From Congregibacter brevis (GTDB taxonomy: Bacteria; Pseudomonadota; Gammaproteobacteria; Pseudomonadales; Halieaceae), in NCBI RefSeq assembly GCF_045689245.1, contig NZ_CP136865.1:1116001-1180000 (forward strand): a stretch of 64,000 nucleotides of DNA, in the 5' to 3' direction. The notes below the pieces were generated by a model. The model made no database searches and was not told the DNA's origin. It was given only the letters and a program-made list of their open reading frames with translations. Position numbers and translations under genes: made by a program. Below are positions 53,652-61,373 of the stretch, piece by piece (positions within the stretch are counted from its first letter, which is position 1; every line of letters starts with the position of its first letter).

Positions 53652-54335
53652 ATGAGTTCTCAGAAAAAAGCCGTTATTCTCGTCTCCGGCGGACTGGATT
53701 CAACCACGGTATTGGCCCTTGCAAGAGAGCAGGGCTATGAGTGCTACTCCCTGAGTTTTGACTATGGGCAGCGCCATCGTGCCGAGCTTTTCGCCGCAGA
53801 GCGCGTGTCTAAAACTTTGGGTGATGTCGAACACAAGGTCGTTCGCCTCAGCCTGGACAGCATCGGTGGTTCAGCGCTTACTGATGACAGTATCGATGTA
53901 CCCGAAGAAGCGAGCGAAGGCATTCCCGTGACCTATGTGCCCGCGCGTAACACCGTATTTTTGTCCATTGCTTTAGGCTGGGCCGAAGTCCTGGGAGCTC
54001 AGGACATTTTTATTGGCGTCAACGCCGTGGACTACTCAGGTTACCCGGATTGCCGACCCGCATTTATTGAAGCTTTTCAGCAGTTGGCCAACGTGGCTAC
54101 GCGAGTGGGCGTAGAAGGGGGCAGCTATGAGATACACACGCCCCTTATGGACCTGGGAAAAGACGACATCGTGAAGTTGGGTGCGCGCTTGGGCGTAGAC
54201 TACTCCCAGACGGTCTCTTGTTATCAGGCCACTGACGATGGGCTCGCCTGCGGTGTCTGTGATGCCTGTAGACTGCGACGAGAGGGCTTTGAGAATGCCG
54301 GTTTGGAGGACGTAACACGCTATGTCACAGCCTAG
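53652..54335 (+). CDS. queC: 7-cyano-7-deazaguanine synthase QueC
   Basis: The 227-residue PP-loop ATPase has SGGLDST at 12-18 and the zinc site in CGVCDACRLR with Cys in SCYQAT. It converts CDG to preQ0 with ATP and ammonia. The end overlaps the dipeptidase gene by 14 bases. Confidence 0.96.
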   Translation: MSSQKKAVILVSGGLDSTTVLALAREQGYECYSLSFDYGQRHRAELFAAERVSKTLGDVEHKVVRLSLDSIGGSALTDDSIDVPEEASEGIPVTYVPARNTVFLSIALGWAEVLGAQDIFIGVNAVDYSGYPDCRPAFIEAFQQLANVATRVGVEGGSYEIHTPLMDLGKDDIVKLGARLGVDYSQTVSCYQATDDGLACGVCDACRLRREGFENAGLEDVTRYVTA

Positions 54336-55494
54336 GTTTTCCCTCTCGAGAGGTTTATCGAGACGGGCGTTACTTCGCGGATCTCTAGCTGCCACGGCGA
54401 CTTTATCGCTATCAAGAGAGCTATTGGCGTTAGAAGCTGAGAGTATCGATGTCAGCCCTGAGTCTCTGGAGCGCGTCGCCGCGGTCTTTGCTACAAACCC
54501 TATTGTCGACTTTCATACGCATATCGGCATCTGGCAGAACACGGGTCTTGATAACTCGGCCAAAGGAATTCCCCCCGTTAGCGCTGAAAAGTTTGCGAGC
54601 AATGTCCGGGAATACCTCGACGCCGGGGTTAACTGCATCTACCTCGATACCATCAGCGATATAGCCCGAACAAGAATCGGGCAGCCGGGTAACAAAGATC
54701 GAGACTTTGAAGGGGATGAGGCTTGGGACGAATACCAGCGGCAATATGCGCTGATGACGGGCTTTCTAAAAGACTCTCCTATGAGTCCGGTGACAGACGT
54801 GGACCCCATAGAGAAGATTAGCGCCCGTGGCGAGTTGGCTGTGATCTTGTCCACCGAAGGCGCCCATATGGTGGAAGGTTCCCCCGCTCGCCTGAAGGTG
54901 CTCTATGAGCACGGTTTAAAACGCCTGCAGCCGATTCACTATGTAGCGTCTACTTTGGGCGATAGCCAGACTGATCCAGAGACTTATGGAGGTCTGTCCC
55001 CGTTGGGTCGTCAGGTATTGGAAGAGGCCAGTGAGTTGGGCATGCTCTTGGATATGGCGCATGCAAGCCAGAAGGTGGTCGAGCAGACCGTTGAGCTGGT
55101 GGATCGGCCGCTGGCCCTTTCGCACACCATGGTGAAATACAATTCTGCTCGTTTCGGAGACTATCGTAGTACGCGCTCGCGCTGGATCAGTCCAGAGCAC
55201 GCGCGCCTGATCGCCGACACTGGAGGGGTTGTGGGTACATTCCCGATTCAGGCGCCTTATGGCGTTAGCTATCTGGATGAGTTCATTGAAGCGCTAAAGG
55301 TTATGGTCGACACGGTTGGTATTGATCACATTGCATGGTCAACAGATTTAGGGGAGCCGGTACGGCCTGCTTTTTTGCAGAGTTACCTGCAGTTTCCCAA
55401 GGTGTGTGCCAAGCTGTTAGAGAGTGGTTTTAGCGATAGCGATCTTGCGAAGTTTGCAGGCGGTAACGCGTTACGCGTTCAGGCGGCAGCGTAA
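54322..55494 (+). CDS. Tat-exported M19 (renal-type) dipeptidase
   Basis: The 390-residue protein has an N-terminal twin-arginine-like signal (LSRRALLRGSLAATATLSLS), then a peptidase_M19 barrel: DFHTHIG, the metal-bridging Glu in STEGAHM, HYVASTLGD, AHASQKVVE and ALSHT. It should hydrolyse dipeptides in the periplasm with two metals. The usual HXD of M19 reads HXH here. It overlaps queC; the functional link to queuosine is doubtful. Confidence 0.85.
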   Translation: MSQPRFSLSRGLSRRALLRGSLAATATLSLSRELLALEAESIDVSPESLERVAAVFATNPIVDFHTHIGIWQNTGLDNSAKGIPPVSAEKFASNVREYLDAGVNCIYLDTISDIARTRIGQPGNKDRDFEGDEAWDEYQRQYALMTGFLKDSPMSPVTDVDPIEKISARGELAVILSTEGAHMVEGSPARLKVLYEHGLKRLQPIHYVASTLGDSQTDPETYGGLSPLGRQVLEEASELGMLLDMAHASQKVVEQTVELVDRPLALSHTMVKYNSARFGDYRSTRSRWISPEHARLIADTGGVVGTFPIQAPYGVSYLDEFIEALKVMVDTVGIDHIAWSTDLGEPVRPAFLQSYLQFPKVCAKLLESGFSDSDLAKFAGGNALRVQAAA

Positions 55495-55564
55495 CCCCAT
55501 AGCTTTTATCCATCAGCCCCTTTAACGAAGTTCTATGCGAAGTTGTATTTCAGGAGTGTTTGTT

Positions 55565-56011
55565 ATGCGCCAATTGGTTTTTGTGACACTACTTACTCTC
55601 ATCGCTGTTTCAGCCGTGCGGGGCGCCGAAGTCAGTTTTTTGAATAGCAGCGGCTCGCTATCCGCCGACCTGCCTTTTTCTGAGGCGGTGCGCGTCGGGG
55701 ATACGGTGTATCTCGCGGGCCAGTTGGGTGCGCTTCCTGGCGAACTAACTGTAGTGCCTGGGGGCATCGTCCCCGAGAGCCGCCAGACGCTCGAAAACAT
55801 CCGAAATACCTTAAAAGCGCATGATCTGGACATGAGTGATGTGGTGAAATGCACGGTAATGCTTGCGGATATCAGTGAGTGGGGTGCTTTCAATAAAGTC
55901 TACGCTGAGTTCTTCAGTAAACCTTTCCCCGCTCGAAGCGCTTTTGCGGCAAGCGGCCTGGCTCTGAACGCCCGTGTCGAGGTGGAGTGCATCGCCGCTT
56001 ATTCAGACTAA
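55565..56011 (+). CDS. RidA/YjgF-family protein with signal peptide
   Basis: The 148-residue protein has a hydrophobic signal peptide (MRQLVFVTLLTLIAVSAVRG) before a RidA domain containing VGDTVYLAGQLG, the deaminase Arg in PARSAFAASG and the VEVECIA end. Cytosolic RidA deaminates reactive enamines and imines; an exported copy probably acts on something else. CAGGAGT eight bases before the ATG sets the start; a longer frame ten codons upstream is less likely. Confidence 0.85.
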   Translation: MRQLVFVTLLTLIAVSAVRGAEVSFLNSSGSLSADLPFSEAVRVGDTVYLAGQLGALPGELTVVPGGIVPESRQTLENIRNTLKAHDLDMSDVVKCTVMLADISEWGAFNKVYAEFFSKPFPARSAFAASGLALNARVEVECIAAYSD

Positions 56012-56053
56012 TCAGGGTCTGTTTGGAGCGCAAAGAGAACTTCGTATAAGTAC

Positions 56054-56081
56054 TTGAGTTTTCCGCCTAAATCCGTAATAT
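56054..56081 (+). promoter_or_regulatory. tRNA-Lys promoter
   Basis: -35 TTGAGT (56054-56059), a 16-base spacer and -10 TAATAT (56076-56081), followed by a GC-rich discriminator typical of stringently controlled stable-RNA genes, 15 bases before the tRNA. Confidence 0.6.
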
Positions 56082-56095
56082 GCGCCATCCCTCTG

Positions 56096-56171
56096 GGGCC
56101 GTTAGCTCAGTCGGTAGAGCAGTTGGCTTTTAACCAATTGGTCGCTGGTTCGAACCCAGCACGGCCCACCA
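56096..56171 (+). tRNA. tRNA-Lys (anticodon TTT)
   Basis: A 76-base cloverleaf: acceptor GGGCCGT pairs with ACGGCCC, D-arm AGCTCAGTCGGTAGAGCA-like, anticodon loop CTTTTAA with anticodon TTT at 56129-56131, T-arm with GGTTCGAACCC, discriminator A and encoded CCA. It is the integration site of the downstream mobile element, which keeps the gene intact by carrying a copy of its 3' half. Confidence 0.98.
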
Positions 56172-56175
56172 TTTT
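56124..56175. repeat. attL-type direct repeat in tRNA-Lys 3' half
   Basis: These 52 bases, from the anticodon stem through CCA plus four T's, are repeated exactly at 63608-63659. The pair defines the element's ends as a tRNA-site integrase usually leaves them. Confidence 0.95.
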
Positions 56176-56527
56176 TCCTTTTGTTTACAGCGCATTACCG
56201 CCCCTGTTGCAGGAGCGATCTCTGTGTATTGTGCTACACGGCGGTCTTCGTGCTATTCAGTAGGCCTTGCCTCGTTTTTGCGGCCACTTCATTAGAGTTA
56301 GATTAGCGGCCCGTCGGGCTTCTCGATTACTCCAGCGGTGTAAATGCCGGTTAGGGGTCTATAGCCGCAGCGTCGCACTCGATGCAGCTGGCGGTTTAGG
56401 TCGTTAAACACGCTTGACAGCGTTTTGCTTAAAACCCCAATTGTTAGACAACACCCGACATACAGCGGAGAATTGCCCGAATTCGTTACCAATTGTAAAT
56501 ACGCGCACGAGCACAATCAGAGAATAG
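56176..56527. other. Left end of the element, no gene
   Basis: The 352 bp between tRNA-Lys and the RelA/SpoT-type gene contain no supported ORF. A TTGACA at 56414-56419 could be a -35 element but has only a weak -10 (CCAATT) at 17-base spacing. Integrase arm sites may lie here but I cannot identify them. Confidence 0.5.
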
Positions 56528-57670
56528 ATGAAGGACCGATACTCAGAGAAAGAAGTTATTAGAGCGGGAGAGCGGTTGGTCGCTCGCGGGGCGTCTTTGT
56601 CTGATGCAGAGCTGGAAGAGATCATGGATGTGCTTTCCTATTGGCGTTTTCAGCATGAGTCGCCCCTTGATTCGGCCGCTGCACTGTTGAAAAACTGCAC
56701 TTTGAAGCACGATAAAAAAGCTATTTTCGCTAAACGCCTGAAGCGATTCGCATCGATTGCGGCAAAGTTGGAACGCTTTCCCAAGATGAAGCTGAAGAAC
56801 ATGCAAGACATTGGCGGTTGCAGGGCAATCGTTACGAATCAAAAAAAGTTAGACCAAGTTGTACGAGAACTTCGTAAGAGAAAAGAGTTTAGGAGTGGAC
56901 TAGGCAAAATCAGGTTCAAGGACTATATCGGTAACCCGAAGGGTGACGGATATCGTGGTTACCATTTGATTGGCTCATTTCGCGATCAGGGCACTGAAAA
57001 AAAACTAATAGAAGTACAAATACGAACTACGATTCAGCACGATTGGGCTACCGCGTTGGAGATCGTCGATCTATTCACTGGGCAGGCGCTCAAGTCCAAC
57101 CAGGGCGAAGCTGATTGGAAAGCCTTCTTTGCTCACGTGAGCGCACACTTTGCCCTTATGGAAGAGATTCATCTCTTTAGCTCTAAGACTAGAGAGGACC
57201 AGTTGGCAACATATCAAGAAAAAGTTCGTACAAACCCTGATTTCTACAGCACAGCGGCAACGGTACAGAGTTATCAAAATAGTCTTTCGGTGGTACGCAA
57301 ACTAGAAGCTTTTGCTCACTCGTTAAAGACGGCTGATGAGCATATCTCTGAAAAAAGAGTTCGAGGCTACGTGCTTCTTCAAGTCGATACCTTGAGATCG
57401 AATGTACGATCGACCCTTTTTGAGAATGCCAAGAGCGAGGAGGCTGAGCGAATGTACTTAGAGAGCGAGAAGGAAGCCGCCGCTACTCAGGGGTTGGTTG
57501 TTGCTCTTGTATCTACTAGCGCGGTTGGTGGCATCAAGGAGGCATATCCCAACTACTTCGCTGACTCTACGGAATTCTTACGCTACTTGTCGCTGATACT
57601 TAATATAGAAGCTTTTCAGCGTCCTGGATTTATTAGAAGGATGCTCACTGGATCTGGCCTCGGGCGCTAG
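56528..57670 (+). CDS. Stand-alone RelA/SpoT-type nucleotide pyrophosphokinase
   Basis: The 380-residue protein contains an intact synthetase domain: MQDIGGCRA (DIGGCR at 94-99), DYIGNPKGDGYRGYH (132-146), EVQIRT (162-167) and HDWA (171-174). There is no HD hydrolase, TGS or ACT domain. The N-terminal 90 residues and a C-terminal part of about 160 residues, mostly helical, are of unknown role. Small synthetases of this size on mobile elements include toxins such as toxSAS and the phage-sensing fused CapRel. No antitoxin ORF is adjacent, so a fused self-inhibiting C-terminus or a housekeeping-type alarmone enzyme are both possible. Confidence 0.85.
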   Translation: MKDRYSEKEVIRAGERLVARGASLSDAELEEIMDVLSYWRFQHESPLDSAAALLKNCTLKHDKKAIFAKRLKRFASIAAKLERFPKMKLKNMQDIGGCRAIVTNQKKLDQVVRELRKRKEFRSGLGKIRFKDYIGNPKGDGYRGYHLIGSFRDQGTEKKLIEVQIRTTIQHDWATALEIVDLFTGQALKSNQGEADWKAFFAHVSAHFALMEEIHLFSSKTREDQLATYQEKVRTNPDFYSTAATVQSYQNSLSVVRKLEAFAHSLKTADEHISEKRVRGYVLLQVDTLRSNVRSTLFENAKSEEAERMYLESEKEAAATQGLVVALVSTSAVGGIKEAYPNYFADSTEFLRYLSLILNIEAFQRPGFIRRMLTGSGLGR

Positions 57671-57695
57671 CGTAGAGCGATACAATGGGCTTCTC

Positions 57696-58730
57696 TTAGC
57701 GGGCTGGTTTGATTGCCAATGCTTTCCTGCGATATACGCGGTCTGTGGTCCCCTGGTTGCTGTGGCCCATGAGTTCTTTGGCATGCTGCGCCGATGTGTC
57801 AGATGCGACCTTTGCCCTTAGGTCATGTTCAGTGAAGCGATCTCGAAGCTCGGTTTTTGCCAATGCATTCACCATTGCCCTTTGCCAGATGGAGTCAAAG
57901 CCAGAAGTGGTGCCATTTAGTTTTATATACGGACTGCCGAACCTATTGCAAAACAGGTATTCGTTACCTGGCTTTGGACAAACATCAAGCGCGTGTTTTA
58001 TGCACTCCCTGAGGTGATCAGTCCAGACGAAGAGCATTGATTTCCCCGACGAGCGCAGAGTTTTTCGTGGCCTCACGAGGAGCCCCTCATCGGATATCTG
58101 ATCGATTCTGATACTCAGCATGTCTCCTTTCCGCAGGCCCAATGCGAGCTTGAGCGCGACGTAGGATGTTAGAAATGGTGAAGCTACGCTAAGAAACTCC
58201 TTTAGCTCCCAGTCTTCCACATAGCGGGTTCTTTTTTGACTCGGGTTTTTCACTACTTTCTTTCCTGCCATTGGGTGTTCATCGATAGCACCCCATTTGA
58301 TTGATTTGGTGAAACAGTGTGAGAGTACTTCTAGGTCTCTATTTGCTGATATTGGCCCGTGTTTCTGTGTGCAGATGTCTCGAAACTGGTAGATGTGTTT
58401 GGGTCTAATACGAGCAATTTGGTTTGGCCCGAAGAATCCCCGGAGTCTCCGGAGACTGATCTGATTGCTTCTTTGTGTTGCAGGTGCTTTGTTTGGTATT
58501 ACGTCGGATAGATATCGATCGAAAAGATGTTCCATAGTAGATACTGATGAGTGTGTCGCAACGCGCTCTCCAAAGGACTTGTATGCCTCGCTGAGTGTTT
58601 TACCAAGTCGGAATTGTTTCTTATCGTCCCAGTGATGTTCTTGCCCCTTAGGTACCTGGTAGTAGTAGGCGCCGTGATAGTGCCGCCATCTATTCGGTAA
58701 GCCGATGTTCTCGCGGTTGCGTTTTCTCAA
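57696..58730 (-). CDS. int: Tyrosine-type site-specific integrase
   Basis: The 344-residue protein has a core-binding domain and a catalytic domain with Arg200 (ALGLRKGD), a Lys in PRKTLR or nearby, His302 and Arg305 (HDLRAK), His323 (LMGHSNQ) and the nucleophile Tyr333 (DRVYRRK). It recombines the tRNA-Lys att sites. It is convergent with the RelA/SpoT-type gene (25 bp apart) and starts with TTG overlapping the DUF4224-like stop by four bases. Confidence 0.94.
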   Translation of the reverse strand: MRKRNRENIGLPNRWRHYHGAYYYQVPKGQEHHWDDKKQFRLGKTLSEAYKSFGERVATHSSVSTMEHLFDRYLSDVIPNKAPATQRSNQISLRRLRGFFGPNQIARIRPKHIYQFRDICTQKHGPISANRDLEVLSHCFTKSIKWGAIDEHPMAGKKVVKNPSQKRTRYVEDWELKEFLSVASPFLTSYVALKLALGLRKGDMLSIRIDQISDEGLLVRPRKTLRSSGKSMLFVWTDHLRECIKHALDVCPKPGNEYLFCNRFGSPYIKLNGTTSGFDSIWQRAMVNALAKTELRDRFTEHDLRAKVASDTSAQHAKELMGHSNQGTTDRVYRRKALAIKPAR

Positions 58731-58957
58731 AGAAACTCACTGTTCAGGATTACTTCATCCGATACTGCATACCCGTCGCGCGACTCCGTAACGGAGTAGA
58801 AGTTTTCATAGGTCACAAGTGGTTTGCCTTCAGGGGTTACTAAAACCCTAAACCCCATCTCACGCAAAACGCGGGTTTGAGACTTATGCTTCTTCCTGCC
58901 GGTGGCTTGTTCAATGATGAACGGTTCAATAAAAATTTTGGGTTCGTAAGTTTTCAT
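58727..58957 (-). CDS. DUF4224-like small protein next to integrase
   Basis: From the ATG at 58957 the protein has 76 residues: EPFIIEQATGRKKHKSQ, RVLREMGFRVLVTPEGKPLV. This resembles DUF4224, a short domain found beside phage and island integrases and suspected to act in excision control. Overlap with the integrase (TTGA) suggests co-translation. The frame extends further upstream without family-like sequence. No clear Shine-Dalgarno sequence is seen, so the start is uncertain. Confidence 0.7.
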   Translation of the reverse strand: MKTYEPKIFIEPFIIEQATGRKKHKSQTRVLREMGFRVLVTPEGKPLVTYENFYSVTESRDGYAVSDEVILNSEFL

Positions 58958-59081
58958 AGTCAGTGTTACGTTTGGTTTGGGCGTACCTCTAGCGTCAAGC
59001 AACGGGTCGAGGCACGCCTTCCGACTCCGTTGCCCTTGTTTGTCATTTGCCGGGGACTCAGCCTCACAGCGCATGGACCAT

Positions 59082-59588
59082 TCAGCCTTGGTCTTGGCTT
59101 TGAGCTACTAGGTCGCTCGATATGTCTTTCAGATTGTGGGAGAAATAGATTTCTCCGTCTTTTCCCAGGTATTTGGCTAGGTAGTGGCTAGAGCCAGAGT
59201 TGCTCTCTACTGCTTCGATTCGAGCAAAGCCAGTTTTTCGGTCCAGGAACTGCCACTTATCCATCCAGGTGAGGCGCCGCGTGTTTCTGACGCCGGCTAT
59301 AACCAGATGGAAGTGAATTCGGCCTTGCTTTTGGTATTCCTCGGCGCATATCCAGTACAGCGCTCCGTTTTTATACCAGCGTCTGCCATACAGCGAGGCA
59401 GCAAGTCGGGAGAGCCATACCCGAACCTTTTTCATTGCTGCATCTGGGTTTAAGTCTTCTGCAAATGTCAGCGTTACGAACCATTCCCATGGCCAGCGAC
59501 TTATGAGATCACCGTAGGCAATACGGCGCAGGTATCGCGGGTTTTTCCGAAAGTCTGCCAGCAAGGACTCTGGCGTGGGTGTATTCAT
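59082..59588 (-). CDS. HUH-type rolling-circle replication endonuclease (Rep-like)
   Basis: From the ATG at 59588 the protein has 168 residues with the three Rep motifs in order: FVTLTF (37-42, motif 1), GRIHFHLVI with His92 and His94 (the HUH-type metal site, motif 2), and SHYLAKYLGK with Tyr136 and Tyr140 (motif 3, catalytic tyrosine candidates). Such proteins nick one strand at a hairpin origin to start rolling-circle replication; some act in transposition. It is on the same strand as the DUF4224-like gene and integrase. Starts at 59597 or further upstream are possible. A cluster of inverted repeats lies about 100 bases upstream. Confidence 0.78.
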   Translation of the reverse strand: MNTPTPESLLADFRKNPRYLRRIAYGDLISRWPWEWFVTLTFAEDLNPDAAMKKVRVWLSRLAASLYGRRWYKNGALYWICAEEYQKQGRIHFHLVIAGVRNTRRLTWMDKWQFLDRKTGFARIEAVESNSGSSHYLAKYLGKDGEIYFSHNLKDISSDLVAQSQDQG

Positions 59589-59687
59589 ACCACCCATAAT
59601 AGCAAGCAGATGGGTGGAGTCAATACCCCTTAAGGAAGAAGACGTGTGCGAGTGATTGGGTTGGGGCAGTGCCATCCTCAATTTTCC

Positions 59688-59745
59688 GATTGGCCTCAGC
59701 GCTGTCAACCGCGCTTCGCTTTAGTTGACAGCGCCGACGCCAATC
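59688..59745. repeat. Nested inverted repeat, candidate replication origin of the element
   Basis: Inner stem: GCGCTGTCAAC (59699-59709) pairs perfectly with GTTGACAGCGC (59724-59734) around a 14-base loop CGCGCTTCGCTTTA, itself holding a GCG/CGC mini-stem. Outer stem: GATTGGC (59688-59694) with GCCAATC (59739-59745), separated from the inner stem by a 4x4 internal loop. It lies 100 bases upstream of the HUH Rep gene. Confidence 0.8.
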
Positions 59746-59762
59746 TTGGTTTGGTTGGTTAT

Positions 59763-59790
59763 GGCATGCCGCCACATTGCGCATGTGGCG
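59763..59790. repeat. Palindrome plus second hairpin beside the origin-like repeat
   Basis: GGCATGCC (59763-59770) is a perfect palindrome. It abuts a hairpin with 8-bp arms CGCCACAT (59770-59777) and ATGTGGCG (59783-59790) and a 5-base loop TGCGC. With the nested repeat at 59688-59745 this makes three inverted repeats within about 100 bp. Confidence 0.75.
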
Positions 59791-59882
59791 ATTGAGGGGA
59801 AGAGCGATGCTCGCCTGGATGGACAACACTTGCCGCGATAACATGGTATCTAGTCTTTCGAGTTTATTTCGAGGTGTGCGTC

Positions 59883-60299
59883 ATGAAGCTAGCGCTTCAG
59901 ATTGCCGGTGGAATTCTTATTGCTTCGGCGGTTCTGTTTTTAGTGCGAGTAGTGTTTTTTACCGCAGCGATAACTGCCTTTTCCGAAGAGGTAGACAAAA
60001 TGGGTAAGGCCGCTCAAGCGCAGGCAGACAAGAGAGTAGCTGAGCGCATTGAAGCCCAGAGAAAGGAAAGTGCTATGCGGGCAGAGAAAGTCCGACAAAT
60101 CCAAGTTGCAGAAGAGGCTAAGCGCAGGGCCGACCAATACGAGCGCGATAAGCGTGCTGAATTTGACTCAGGTTACATAATGCCCGATGGGTGTGAAAAT
60201 CCAAGAAACGAGACCGCATTTGTAGAGTGCGCGAACCACAAGCTTCGCGCTCGAAAAGAGTTCTATGCTAATTTCGATGGAAAGCGCCTTAGCTTGTGA
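59883..60299 (+). CDS. Membrane-anchored coiled-coil protein, unknown function
   Basis: From the ATG at 59883 (GAGGTG eight bases upstream) the protein has 138 residues: one N-terminal membrane segment (about 5-31), a long charged helix (about 34-105, rich in Glu, Lys, Arg, Ala and Gln) and a short C-terminal part with Cys residues (MPDGCENP, FVECANHK) that might form a disulphide. I recognise no family. It is divergent from the HUH Rep gene across the origin-like repeats. Confidence 0.65.
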   Translation: MKLALQIAGGILIASAVLFLVRVVFFTAAITAFSEEVDKMGKAAQAQADKRVAERIEAQRKESAMRAEKVRQIQVAEEAKRRADQYERDKRAEFDSGYIMPDGCENPRNETAFVECANHKLRARKEFYANFDGKRLSL

Positions 60300-60402
60300 A
60301 CAAGCCTGCTCATTGCCCTTTAATTGGGTTTTTTGGATTCAATTAAGTTCAGCTAACGTCTAGCTACCCTTAATCTTGCTTTAGAGCGTGAGCCTGAATT
60401 AA

Positions 60403-60924
60403 TTAGAGATTTTTCACGTGCTCGGCGAGCGCTTCATAGCTCGTTTTCCTGCTCTCAATCAGTGCATGAACGTATTGAGATAAATTTTCACTTACGTTCA
60501 GGATCGTTTCTTTCGACGCATCCAGGCTGTCAGCCGCCTCCTCGAGGCTGATGGTTGAATCAAAATCAACTTCCTCTAGAAAGTGGTGCACAAGCTTGTT
60601 CCGCTCGACTATCAGTGATTCAAGCTGATCAATTGCTTGTTCACTCAATTCATATTCGAATTTATAACTAATATGAAACCCTGAAAACTCGTCGGGTGAA
60701 GTTTGTGCAAGTGGCCCATTGATGAAGTCCCTAGAGACCATTCCCAGTGTGCGCTTTCCAACCGATGTCTTCTTTCGTTCCAAGTTTGGGAGAAGAGTGG
60801 ATTGATCACCCGATATAGCGCTGTGCGCCACGATGAACTTCAACTGTCTCTCAATTTGCTGAAGCAACAGTATGTTGCGACCGACCTTGAGTTTCACTTG
60901 ATCTTGTAAAGCGGAGAGTTCCAC
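60403..60924 (-). CDS. HEPN-motif protein, possible RNase toxin
   Basis: The 173-residue, mainly helical protein contains ERNKLVHHF, with RNKLVH at 108-113 matching the RX4-6H catalytic motif of HEPN ribonucleases. The rest (LLLQQIERQLKFIVAHS, EEAADSLDASKETI) is helical. I do not recognise an exact family. GTG start without a Shine-Dalgarno sequence, nine bases after the stop of the upstream 113-residue ORF, suggests translational coupling. A non-catalytic HEPN-like helical protein is the main alternative. Confidence 0.65.
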   Translation of the reverse strand: MELSALQDQVKLKVGRNILLLQQIERQLKFIVAHSAISGDQSTLLPNLERKKTSVGKRTLGMVSRDFINGPLAQTSPDEFSGFHISYKFEYELSEQAIDQLESLIVERNKLVHHFLEEVDFDSTISLEEAADSLDASKETILNVSENLSQYVHALIESRKTSYEALAEHVKNL

Positions 60925-60933
60925 AGTAGCTTT

Positions 60934-61275
60934 TTACTTGATCTCGGGCGTTTTTATACCTGGAATCTCACCCTTAACAGCCTTCCAAAAACTGCTGACT
61001 TTTTGGGCGGCAATATAGGCAAGTGATCGCTCGGCTTTGTGTCCGACCTCAGGCATGGTGTCCTTGAGGTTCACTCCCAGAATCTTTTCGTATTTCCTTA
61101 CAGTACGGATATCGTGAACCAGATATACGACTTTCCAGCCGTAATGCTTGGCAACAAAAAGGGCACCAATTGCTGCCTCTAGTTGGTGAGCATTGCCTTT
61201 GAAGTTGCCGGCAGCTTTGCCTGCAATTACTCCTAACTCTTCATCGCTCAATTCTGGGGGTGTCGTTTCACTCAT
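60934..61275 (-). CDS. Small conserved-looking protein paired with the HEPN-motif gene
   Basis: The 113-residue protein has an acidic N-terminus, then GNFKGNAHQLEAAIGALFVA and YGWKVVYLVHDIRTVRKYEK, and a Lys-rich helical C-terminus. AGAGG lies eight bases before the ATG. It is first in a two-gene operon with the HEPN-motif gene, the layout of many toxin-antitoxin pairs, but nothing in its sequence identifies an antitoxin fold. Confidence 0.6.
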   Translation of the reverse strand: MSETTPPELSDEELGVIAGKAAGNFKGNAHQLEAAIGALFVAKHYGWKVVYLVHDIRTVRKYEKILGVNLKDTMPEVGHKAERSLAYIAAQKVSSFWKAVKGEIPGIKTPEIK

Positions 61276-61373
61276 TGCTACAGCCTCTCAGAAGTCATGC
61301 TCTTGGGCAATCTATGTGCGTATTATTTGGTTGAGTAATAGACTGATTCATTATCACTGCGAGATACAGGCCG

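Noticed and set aside
59688..59745. Nested inverted repeat considered as an integron attC site
   Set aside because: The R'/R'' core patterns are not at the ends and no IntI-type integrase is present.
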